The notes below the pieces were generated by a model. It worked only from the letters and a program-made list of their open reading frames with translations, searched no databases and had not been told where the DNA came from. From NCBI GenBank assembly GCA_037693485.1, contig CM075346.1, positions 108,916,501 through 108,980,500 of the forward strand: a stretch of DNA of 64,000 nt, read 5' to 3'. This DNA comes from Kitagawia praeruptora. Lineage: Eukaryota > Streptophyta > Magnoliopsida > Apiales > Apiaceae. Of the stretch, positions 48,518 through 59,011 are shown piece by piece; position 1 is the first letter of the stretch; each line of letters opens with the position of its first letter. Made by a program: the position numbers and the translations under genes.

Positions 48518-49715
48518 TTAACCAACAGAAGTCTTCACAACAGACTTAGGATCAAAAGTACTCTCCTCAAGTTGAATTTCATGCTTAGAACAAATAGCAT
48601 TCAATTCATCTAACATCTCATCAGAAGTAAAATTTCTATATAACTCATGAAGTTCTTTATTGCTCTCATACTCTAACAAAGCATCTTCCTCAAGAAAAGA
48701 CTCAATTGCACTATCCTCAAGATTTGACCATGAAACAATCTCATCAATCAGCACCTTAGAATCCCAGAGATCAGCCAAGCCTAATTCCTCACCTTCAGTA
48801 TCAGACTTTCCTTGTGAAGCATTGTCTAAGGGGTCCGACTTGCCAAAACACTCTTCCTCCTCTACCGGAAATTCCAAGAGTCTCTTTGGATATGGAGGAG
48901 TAGGGTAGATCTGATTGATATTTGTAGATTGCTCCGGAGAAGCTTTTTCAACATGATTCTTACTCTTTTCCACTTCACCGTCCAACTGCTCAGCTGCCAA
49001 ATCAGATTTTTCAATTTCTGATGTTGCAAATTTTTCAACCTGATCATTCTGAACTTCTTCATCTTCCTTAGCTGCTGATTCCTGATCAGTTGTAGCCTTT
49101 CCGGATCTCAAGGTAACTGTTTCCACCTGCTCGTTGACATCCAATTTGCCTAGATTAGCCTCGGTATCGCTCGGTAGAGTTCCTTGTGGCCTACTCAACA
49201 AGGCATTAGTAATCTGCTCAATCTGATTTTCAAAGGTCTTGAACGAGACAGCGTTGCTTTTAAACATCAACCTCAATTCTTCCAATTCAGATTCGTCAAT
49301 AATGGAATTCCCAGAACCAGTATGATTGTTGTTGCTGAAAACCCGGAGGTTGTGATTGCCATGGGGCATACTGTTGCTGAAAATTCTGGTGATTGTAAGG
49401 CTGTGCTCCATATTGTTGACCTGGATACTGTTGATAAAGCTGTTGTGGTTGTAGCATGCCACCTTGATTATTGCTCCAGTATGCCGGTTCATAAGAGATA
49501 GCACACTGATTCGCCTCATGTGCGCCCGCACATAGCTCACAAACACTAGCCACCTGCTGAACTCCATAGTAAGTTAGAAACTCCATCACCTGAAACACCA
49601 ATGAACTACACAAAAATAGATGAGAAAAACAATCCGAGTCAGTGAACTCTGACGACCACATGACAAGCATATAAACTGAAAATAAAACACCGATGATCCC
49701 CGGCAGCGGCGCCAA
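48518..49715 (-). pseudogene. Athila-type gag remnant in two frames
   Basis: Frame one, 49715-49296: after a short leader comes CELCAGAHEANQC (CCHC zinc knuckle) and a Gln/Tyr-rich stretch. The frame then shifts near 49320 to the frame ending at 48518: SELEELRLMFKSNAVSFKTF, LLSRPQGTLPSDTEAN, VETVTLRSGKA, and later INQIYPTPPYPKRLLEF, all typical of Athila gag C-termini. The main capsid domain expected before the knuckle is missing. The acidic region 48540-49050 is longer than usual for a spacer. Confidence 0.85.
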
Positions 49716-51426
49716 AAACTTGTTAAAACTAATTCACGCAAGCGTACGTGGTCACAAGTAATATATAAATAAGTCGAGTTCGTTCCCACAGAGATCTGGT
49801 TATGGTTTTAATTCAGTTTGTACCTATGCAACAATGTATGGTTATTATGCACTGCTAAGACAATTAACAATATTGGGTTTTGATTATCTAATTTACCTAA
49901 AAAGCAATTTAATAAAGCTAAGAATTACTTAACTAATGATAATTAAAATCGAATTACTTATGCAAGATAAACCATGGGATCCTAACTTCATTAAATACTT
50001 CGCTTAGACCTGACGCCTATAATCACTATATGCAATGGATATGATATCTAATCGGACAACACGAAACAAATACACGATACCTGTCAGCATACGTATACCA
50101 AACTACTCATACATCCACAAAAGAGATAGAAGATGAATAGACACCAATTATGCTTAGACCCTATATCTCTATAGAATTTGAAAACATAATGGTTGAAGAA
50201 CAAGTTATCCATAATGATCACATAGGGCAATATAAGTATTCTCATCTCATCCTACGAATCATGTTGATAAACAATCATGAACCTATGCTAGCATGGCAAA
50301 TTCTAAATCTCAAGATCCACTTTCACTTCACAAGAGATTAACAAATTAGATGTTCATGACGCATCTATCAATTAAGCATAACCATACGAGGATATCAGAT
50401 ATACATCACACACAGATCTTTAAAGCATCAAGATACTAAAGCTCCATAAATAAATCCGTTAGAATCCCATGACAACGATTAGTTCGTAATTGAACCTCTC
50501 GTCATCATGGGATCAAGTGAAACCATGATAATGAAACAATGTATGAATTCTATGTTATGATATGCTAACTAATGATGTTACAAAATTACAATGGTAGGAT
50601 GTGTTTATATAGGCTCTAGAAGTCTTGCCCAACAAGAAATTCACCAAAATAGAGTTAAAATAGAATTTCTGCAAAATACGTTTTCTAAAGTGATTCTGTT
50701 TTGAAGGAAAATTCGTAGCTGACTTTTCTTCAGTATTTCTGGGCCGTTCCAGTTGTAATTGGACCTCTGGACCACTTTAGAATGAAAGAGAATCTCGTTA
50801 GCTTCGCGTGGACTGTAAGATCGCCCAAAACGGACTTGTAGAACTCAGGATATGGTCAAAACAAAAATCCGAAAATTTGGCAGAATTTCTACGCGTTGTC
50901 AGCGCACAAACCCGCGCTGTCAGCACACAAAGTTACTGTTCACTGCACTGTCAGCTCAAAACGTGCGCTGTCAGCACACAAACATCTTGTTGGGAGCTGA
51001 TTTTGGCTGATTTTCTTCGTTTTAACTCCTTTTTCCTTCGTTTCTTTTGCAAATTGTCATTTTTCACTTCTTGAACTCAAATCCACCATAAAATATGTAA
51101 TTTATATCTTCCAAGCTCAAGTTATTAACCCTACACAAACTCAATAAAACGGATCAAAAACACGACATACTTGAGGTCAAGTCAATCAATTTAAGCCGAT
51201 TCGAAGCGTTCCAAGTAGATATAAAATCCACTTATCAACTCCCAACCACCACTCAAAAACAACAGGCATGTTTGCCATCAATGAAAGGTTAGATTTTAGA
51301 ATTTAACAAAATCATGTAAACATCATCAAATATAAAAAAAGGTAAAATAAAGAAAATGTCTTATCTATATGGGAGAAGGGAGTTCTATTTGTACTCTTTT
51401 TCTAACATGATTTGGGTATTCCCATG

Positions 51427-52132
51427 TGTTAGGAATAATTCATAAGTTGTGATGTTAAGAATAGAATTTACACATTATACTTCTTGTAATCCTGATCTTA
51501 TAAAGGATTTAGCACTATATATAGGATTTATGTGTAAAACAGTTATCTGTACAGTTTAGTCAGGAATGAACAGTGTATCGGAGACTAAATGTCAGGAACA
51601 AAGAACAAATCCTGATGACGGTCTAATACTGATGATGATTAGATACTGATGATACAAGATGAAATCCTGATATCAGTCGTGTTACTGATGATGTCATTGT
51701 GGATGCTACAGAAACTGGCAAGTGCTATAAAACAGGATCATTGTTTGAAGAACAAGCAAGAAGATATTATGGAGGAAAGAGTTTTCTATTGAAGGAAACT
51801 ATCGACTAGAAGGCAGAACATTGTCATGTATAGATTATATCTTTCTATTATTAGTTGATAGGTAGCATTATAAATACTCTCTCTATGTCATTGTAAAAAT
51901 AGTTCGTGAGGTTTGTAATCGTAAGTATACGAGAGTGCAAACAGAGAGAGATTTGTATTGTCAGCAGCTGCTAAAGGTATTGTACACCTTTGGTAGAGTT
52001 TGTATTTGATCTTATTAATACAAACAGAGTTTGATTCATTCGTTTATTCTTGTTCATATAATCAAGCAAAAATCAGACACGATTATATAACTTGTATTCA
52101 ACCCCCCCTTCTATAAGTTATTTGAGTTAACA
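51427..52132 (+). mobile_element. Solo LTR (Copia/Sirevirus-like family)
   Basis: 706 bp, TGTTAGGAATAATTC...GAGTTAACA, flanked by the perfect duplication CCATG (51422-51426 and 52133-52137). The same family, in reverse orientation, is the 3' LTR at 61784-62520. Non-coding. Confidence 0.93.
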
Positions 52133-52137
52133 CCATG

Positions 52138-55100
52138 TTTTAGGATCCGTGTGTATCATTTAGCTTGTAGCCTTTGTTGGTTAAATTTTTTATGTGTATG
52201 TAGTCATCTTTGTTGCTATATTTCTATCAACTAATATGAGGAAATAGACTGTGTTACATGCAAATATAGAAAGTGTGCACATATGCTTATTTGCACCCCT
52301 ACATGTTCCTTTTTTGGTTGTGAATACCTCGAACAATATAATAATTCAAGTGTGTCAACCATGGACTCATTACAGTCTTTCTTATTATATAGCATCCTAA
52401 ATTGAATAGTAATTCTACCAAATGTTCTCACGTCCTATCGTACCCTTAAGTTTCATAATTTTTTATGTGTGTATAAATATATCGTCCATTACTTCTATCA
52501 CATATAAGTGTTTAAATGTGCATGTTGGCATTATTAAAAAATTTATGTTTCCTCTGCTTAATCAATATAGAGAGAGCTGTTGCATCAATTATGGGTGATC
52601 GTGGCCAATGCTGCTGAATTTAAAATCTATAAGTCATTTCCCGTACTGAATGTTAGTTGAAGATATTGTGATGTTAATGCATATAAAAACAGGGGAAGGC
52701 CCTTCGAGAAAATAGAGGTCGACACGCTGAAGCTATAACCGAAGAGGTTTTGGGACAAAGGTTTTTGCATCCCATCTGACAGGTAAACCCATCCAAAATA
52801 TTATAATATATATTAATCTGGTTTTTCTGGGTCGTATTTCGGTAGGTCATCTCGTTATCTCTTACTACTGATATTGTTGCATGCGAAACCTCCCACACAG
52901 GTCCTCTACCTGAGCTCATTATGACAACAAGCTCAACACAAAGTATGATTGATTACTCATATCATTATATGCCTTTATTCAGTTCTCATGCCTTATTTAT
53001 ATAGGTATACAAGTTAAGCAACTCTTGACATTGTTAACAAAATTATCGACCCGCGCATATTAATGTGTCAACAAGTAGCACAGCATCACTGCAGTGCTTA
53101 CACCGCAACATAGCACCGATAAAAGTCTTGCTTTAAGTCACTAAAAAGGTTCTTGATTTGGGTAGGTTGATTATTTTAGGATTTTTTTTATGTGAGGCCT
53201 ATTGAAATTACCTTAATTTCGTGATACTTGATGTGCTACACTAAATTTGAAATTTCTATATGCCATAATTCCATTTGTATCTACACATGATCCTTAGTTT
53301 AACCCCCCGAAATGGTACTAAGAGGCAAGAGCAATTGAGATTAGAATGAGTTTATAAACCTATTGCATGTGGAGTTAATATTTCCAACAGGTTGTAGTTT
53401 CATGTTTTGGCAAAAAGAGCAAAACAAGAGGTTGTCCGACAATAAATGTGGCGCTTCCTTTTATTTATAGAGACCAATAAATCAAATTAAAGATGTCATA
53501 TTCGACAACTAGCTTGAGGGATATTTATATAGGAGAGTTAATATTTTTTTTGGTCTTCATCCATGTCTAATTGATTGGTGGATTAACTTTTCCTTTTATT
53601 AAATCAGTTAAAACTAAATTTTGTTCATTTGAAGTTTTGTTTGATGTAACTTAGATGTATAAAGACATGTCCCTTGGTGACTAGAATTATAGTTGTTTAG
53701 AATTGATGAACAGCCCTACCAGAGAGAAACATATATCAACCTAGACTCACCAACTAAGTGTGTTCGGAACAATGAAATTAATCTAGACATAGGCATACCC
53801 GTAGGTAAAAAATGCTTCCCACAAAATGCACTGATAAAATTACACTTTTTGTGTTGCATCATTCTCTAACAATCGTCCCCATGTTTTTTTTGTGTAGCGA
53901 ACATAGGTACGAAGTCTTCCAGGCAGAACCCACAACTGAACTAAGTCCATCGATGAACACTATAGGTGATTGCTTTTGTTAGTAATAAAATTATGTCCAT
54001 GTGCTACTAACCTTAGTTTATGTACATTGAGAGTTTACTCTACCATATATTTATGTAAATGACGACATTAGATCACATAGTAGCGAATGTTGTTACTCTT
54101 TAAACTTGGCTAAAGGTTAGAGATTTTTTTAATCTCTCTTTACTTAACTTTTGGATTATCCAGAAGTCCAAATTGAACTAAATGAGTTAGCCTGAAAATT
54201 AGGGTGTTTCTAAACTCTCAAAATAGTAAGCCATGTTTGTATTTTAATCCGTCCTTTATCTCATAACTTAACAAGCATAATCGGATAACTAATTTCACTA
54301 ATTAAACAAACATTGGGAAATTAGCAAAATTTTCTTTTCCCTTTTCCACAACCAGTAGAAGCCTCTGTGCCAACCAGTCTTATTGTAAATATCTTTTCCT
54401 TCCCTAAGCATATTAAGACAGGTTTAAATTTGAGATAGAACATTGGATACAACTATTAAAATTTAACAAACCAGTTCAGTGTTGCACCAAATCATATTTA
54501 TGTAACTATTCTTCTTCCGATCCACTTAGCAACAACACTCTTACTCCTCTAAAGATTGTTTAGTTGGCCTCGAGTGCTTTTCATATTTACGAGTCGTACA
54601 CATAAACTTTTGTTTAGAAGTTGGTCAATTTACAGATTTTCTACTAACAATATTTTAGCTATATCAAACTTTGACATTGTAGTGAAATAAGACAAGACCC
54701 GTCAAGGGGACAACTCGAGACAATAAAAATTATATATCCTTTTATTACAAAGAAAATATTCCTCATCTTTCAATACTTAACACATATTTGTTTTCAGGTG
54801 AGAAGCCGTCCTGGGACAAAAGGTTCAGGACTAAATTAAACAACTGAGATGATGACATTGCGAAACCATAAAACAAACACAACGCCAAAAGATTATACAA
54901 CGTGTTTTTGCTACAATATGGTTAAGTATCAAAGATTTCTACATATGCCTAGACAACCCCCAAAATATATCATAAATTAATGGCATCTTAGTGGCACGAC
55001 TGTTTGCATTACAATTTGATAGGTCTGTAAGTGAAACAAGTTTTGTTCTCACTGTATTTTTTTCCAACTTCTTTTGTTTTAGGATGATATGTTTTACTAT

Positions 55101-55628
55101 AGTTTGTCATACTATATGTGTCAACTTTTGCATCATAATATCACTTAGTTGCTTTGATAAAGCTATTTATTTAAACACAAATATTATTGATTTTTAAAGC
55201 TTTCCTGTAGTCAGATTACTCTTGCTATATGTGATGTCGGCAAGCCGAGGGTTCCTTTACATAACCTGTCGATAAGTTAAAGGAATTGTCAAATTGTTAC
55301 GGAAAATGTCTCCCACCTTCCTCAGCTGTTTAGGTCCTTACATAATTATGTAAAACTAATTTTTAGGATTTCCACAGTTCAGGAAAGTTTCTGTATAAAA
55401 GATGGTTACTTTATGTGCGTATTTTAGGATGACCCATGAACCTATTAAAGAACTAACAATATATTTCCAGAACAATACTCTTTCATTATCTGTCTGGAAT
55501 TGTACACGGTTGCAAAAAGTGCATGAGCAAAAACCAGAATCAAGTATTTACCTTTTATAATTTAAATCTTTCATACCTCAAAACAATACTAGAAACTAAC
55601 CTGTGCCTTGCACGGGTTTTCATGCTAG
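52138..55628. other. Right arm of the inner Helitron, no intact gene
   Basis: About 3.5 kb, AT-rich. A stretch at 52690-52935 is less AT-rich and contains short protein-like segments on both strands; a decayed exon is possible. Otherwise nothing is recognised until the 3' hairpin and CTAG at 55603-55628. Confidence 0.4.
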
Positions 55629-56739
55629 TTAGTATAATCCGTAAACATGAGTATATTAAATTATATCAAATTAAAATTTAAAAAATTATTAAAAATAATG
55701 ATTATATAAAAACATAATTATATTAAATAAAATTTATAACATAATACAAGAAACACGTGAATTGCAATACTAATAATTAACCGCTTACCTTTTTAGCTAA
55801 AATGTATCATCTTTCTATTTTTTCTAATTAAATTCTTTTTTTTCTAGAAATATCACGGACATCATAAATTTTCCATTTTTCAAAAAGTACTAGGAGTAAT
55901 TTCACATTATCTTTTCTATTTTCTCTAACTAAAAATTATCAATTTTCAATTATATTAAGGGTAATTCTATTTAATAAAATAAAATAATAATATGATAATA
56001 CTAATAATTAATCAATTTACTTTTTCAGCTAAAACGTATCATTTTTTCTATATTTTATAATTAAAATCCCTCTTTTTTTAGAAATATAACGGGCAACATT
56101 AATTTCTCTTTTTCTAAAAACATTACGAGCAATTTTATTTAGTAAAATAACATAATTAACTTATAATTACTATAAATTAACCAATTACCTATTTCAGCCA
56201 AAACATGTTATCTTTTTAATTTTCTCTAACCAAATCCTCTATTATTCCAATTATATTATGGGCATTCTATTTAATAAAATAAAAAAAAATAATTTTATAA
56301 TTACTAATAATTAACCGATTACCTTTTTCAACCAAAATCCATCATCTTTTCTAAATTTCTAACTAAAATCCCTCATTTTCTAGAAATATCATGGATAACA
56401 TTTATATAATTATTATCAAATAATCTCATTTAAAAATTTAAGTCTCAAAAAATCATGTTTTTAAAAAATTAATGAATTTTTTTTATCTAATATTAAAAAA
56501 AAAACGTGCATCACACGGGTTTTAAACTAGTATATTATAATGCTAGAAGATCGAGAATGCACTAGAAAAGTTCAAAGTATTTTTCTTAAATTTTCTCTTT
56601 TTTGAGTTTTTTTATTAAATTTCTTTTCTTGCATCAAGTAGAATGTTAATGACATCATAATTGTCATTAATTACATCTATTAAATATATATTAAATTTAT
56701 TTTATTTATATAAAAGATTAGCAAACTTATTTTGAGCAT

Positions 56740-56881
56740 ACAATTAAAATTTTCATATAAAATAAAAAATTGATAACACGCACAAATATTTATATACTAG
56801 CATTTTACCCATACTACGCACCGAACGCACAATTCTAAGAAATATTAAATAATTACCAAATATATATATAAGTATAAAAAA
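56740..56881 (-). mobile_element. Helitron 3'-end fragment on the - strand
   Basis: On the - strand the sequence reads GTGCGTAGTATGGGTAAAATG followed by CTAG|T (ending at 56797), a Helitron 3' terminus with a decayed hairpin. The body, to the right in window coordinates, is cut by the LTR at 56882. The range to the left of 56797 is flanking DNA. Confidence 0.5.
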
Positions 56882-57867
56882 TGTTGAGTATGGAATACAG
56901 TAAAAGAATACAGAGGGGGGAGTGAATGGATTCTTGAACTTTCCTTGGTTGAGTCTGTGTAGCAGATAAATGTTTGTGTGTGCAAAGATGTAGGTGCGGA
57001 TAAAGAACAACACAAGTCACAATATCACTTTAATCTAATGTATTATTAGATAAAGGTTGCTACAATCTGTGAATACAAATGATAGTATTCTCAGCTTTGT
57101 TTTTCTCAGAGAGATATTGCTTACAATGAATATGAAAAACTTGACTCACCAAAAGATAAAATGCTAAGGAAGTGAGGCTGTATCCTTATAGAGCATGGAT
57201 ACAACCTACTTACTACAAATAAGGTAGCTAAAACAAATTACTTTCTAGTCTGTCTATCCTATTTGAGTAAGAGTCCAAACGGTTACAGATTTGACTTTGC
57301 AAAGCCTGTTTAGATCCACTTCTTTAGCCCTTTGTCTCTTCTATATCTCTCCAAGCTTCTTTGTAGGCTTTCCAGAGCACGTTACAGATTGAGATCCATA
57401 AAGTGAATTGGCTTGTTGACTTCTTGAGTTCTCGAATAGAGTAAAAGACATATCGAATCTCTGAGATATCGAATGAGATATCGAACAGTGTATTGAGAGA
57501 TATCGAATAGTGTCTTGAGATATCGAATCCCTGACTTCTCGAATGCTGGACTTCTCGAATAGACAAAACTACTTCTCGAATTGGTACTTAGGCAAATTCT
57601 TCACTTTCTTCAAATCCCAACTGTGATTATTTGACAGTCTTTATCTTCTTGCTTGAGGCATGAACCTTGGAACTTCTTTCAAGCATTATTCTTGACTATA
57701 TGAGTACAGTTACACAACTAGGATTTGGTGCCTATTATAAGTACAGAACAAGTAGAGACTCTACAACTAGAGGTTCCCTCAGTTAAGAGGTCATGTAAGT
57801 AATGCAAAGCATTACAAACAATTAGGCTTGTTATTAGGTGTAAATAGACATGCCTCTGTGACTAACA
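56882..57867 (-). repeat. 3' LTR of a Copia/Sirevirus-like element
   Basis: 986 bp, TGTTGAGTATGG...GACTAACA. On the - strand the bases immediately before it read TTTGGGGGAGAT (57868-57879), a polypurine tract of the type seen in plant Copia elements, so this is the 3' LTR of a minus-strand element whose body lies to the right. It contains a cluster of ATATCGAAT-like repeats (57432-57580). Confidence 0.85.
57432..57580. repeat. Cluster of GAGATATCGAAT-type repeats in the LTR
   Basis: About eight imperfect copies of a 12-22-bp unit around TCGAAT/TCGAAC, several with GAGATATCGAA. They lie inside the LTR. Confidence 0.7.
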
Positions 57868-58025
57868 ATCTCCCCCAAATTGTGAGTGAGACCCTTAGTC
57901 ACAATTTCATGTCTGATAACAAGCCTAACATACATAAAGATAAAACTTGAAAAGTACAGGTATAAAATTTGATTGAGCACATGAATGAAATTACAAGATG
58001 AATAATCTTACAGTATGATGAACTA

Positions 58026-58775
58026 CTAGCCATTCTCATTTGATTCCATCTCCATTGCTTTGGCTTGTAGATCATCATATGCTTTCTGTTTTCTTTCTTT
58101 CTCCATTCTTGCATTCTCATCCATGGCCTTTATGATCTCTGCCAAAGCACCCAATTCTTCAAGCATGATAGAGTCTTTGAAATCTTCAAGTACTGGTTTT
58201 AGAATGTTGGCAGGATAGTGACTGAGTAGGTTCATTCTTATATTGACATTATCTCCATTTCTCCTCCTATACTTCACCACATAGGGATTGAATTGAACTC
58301 TACACAATCCTTTTGCCCTTAACTTCTCTGCTTCAACTTCCAGCCTATCAATCTCCTTCTCCCTTTCTAGCCATTTCTCAAAGCACCCCTTTCTTATCTT
58401 ATCAGCATAGTCTCTCTTCATCTTTACAAAATCAATCAACTCCAGCTTCCATACTTTCTCCACTTTGTCTTCAGAATCCAATAATGCAATGATTCTTTCT
58501 ATTTCATATAGCTTGCCCCAATTTTGACACTGTCCTTGTTTGAATTTCTTCTCCCTTCCATCAGTATATTTAATCTCAAGGCAGTTATTCATAATGGCAG
58601 CATAGTAGATTCTTTGAGCTCTTAGATATTGCAATTGGTCTTCATCAAAGTCTTCATCTAATGGTTGGAGTTTTAAGCCTGGATAGATTGTCAGAGTCTT
58701 TGATTTGGATAGCTTTGGTTTCCTTGCAGCTTGTTTGAATTTGATCCTTTTTACATGGTTGCCTGGCAGTAGCAT
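58026..58775 (-). pseudogene. Last segment of the retroelement 3' ORF region
   Basis: A 249-codon frame close to the 3' LTR of the element at 56882. It is a charged, helical protein without a known enzyme motif: IMNNCLEIKYTDGREKKFK, LREKEIDRLEVEAEKLRAK-like coiled coil, NVNIRMNLLSHYPANILKPV, ending in MDENARMEKERKQKAYDDL. It may once have been joined to the 796-codon frame upstream; stops at 58816-58824 and other breaks lie between. No viral entry function can be shown. Confidence 0.6.
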
Positions 58776-59011
58776 GTGACCTTTGTCTGTAGACCATTGT
58801 AGTATTCCATTAGCAGTTTACTTTTTGAAACACACAGATGGTTTCTTGACTTGAATCTTCTTCTCTTCTTGAGGTGGCAAAATAGTTGCAAAAGCCATTG
58901 AATCATATTTTGGTAAGTCATTACTAACAGTATTCACCCTAGACTCAGAGTCTTGTGTTGTGGTGAGGTTACTGCTAGCAATGCCTAAGGCTTGCTGTTT
59001 TCCAATTTCCT

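Larger units (their letters stand above)
45247..51237 (-). mobile_element. Shortened Athila-type Gypsy element, 6 kb
   Basis: LTRs 45247-46742 and 49721-51237, target duplication ACTCC (45242-45246 and 51238-51242). Polarity is minus: next to the right LTR is a primer-binding site TGGCGCCGCTGCCGGGGA (- strand, about 49696-49713), the tRNA-Asp type used by Athila elements. Next to the left LTR is the purine tract TTTGGGGGTG. The interior is only about 3 kb. It keeps parts of gag and the first bit of pol but no RT, RNase H or integrase, so it is non-autonomous. The LTRs differ mainly by a short indel in a CGCTGTCAGC repeat. Confidence 0.92.
43215..55628 (+). mobile_element. Large inner Helitron carrying LTR elements
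   Basis: The 5' end A|TCTATTATATATATAATACGCC is very close to that of H1 (10862). The 3' end is TGTGC-ctt-GCACG, then GGTTTTCATGCTAG followed by T. The empty site is preserved in copy A at 42127-42149. Span is 12.4 kb, of which about 6.0 kb is an Athila-type element and 0.7 kb a solo LTR; the Helitron's own DNA is thus near 5.7 kb. No intact Rep/helicase frame was found, although decayed coding may be present. Confidence 0.75.
42247..56530 (+). mobile_element. Helitron (copy B), split by a 12.4-kb insertion
   Basis: Begins A|TCTATACTATTATATAAAAG and ends at 56530 with CACACGGGTTTTAAACTAG followed by T; the hairpin ACGTG-catca-CACG precedes the end. Own sequence is 42247-43214 plus 55629-56530 (about 1.9 kb), AT-rich, without Rep/helicase coding, hence non-autonomous. 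The interior is copies of a repeat (AATTAATGGTAATTAGTCGA...ATACCCGAAAATATCA). Confidence 0.75.

Noticed and set aside
45676..50341. Two nearly identical 63-codon + strand ORFs (MLRPYMSIEFENITVEEQVI)
   Set aside because: They lie at the same place in both LTRs of the Athila-type element and have no other support.
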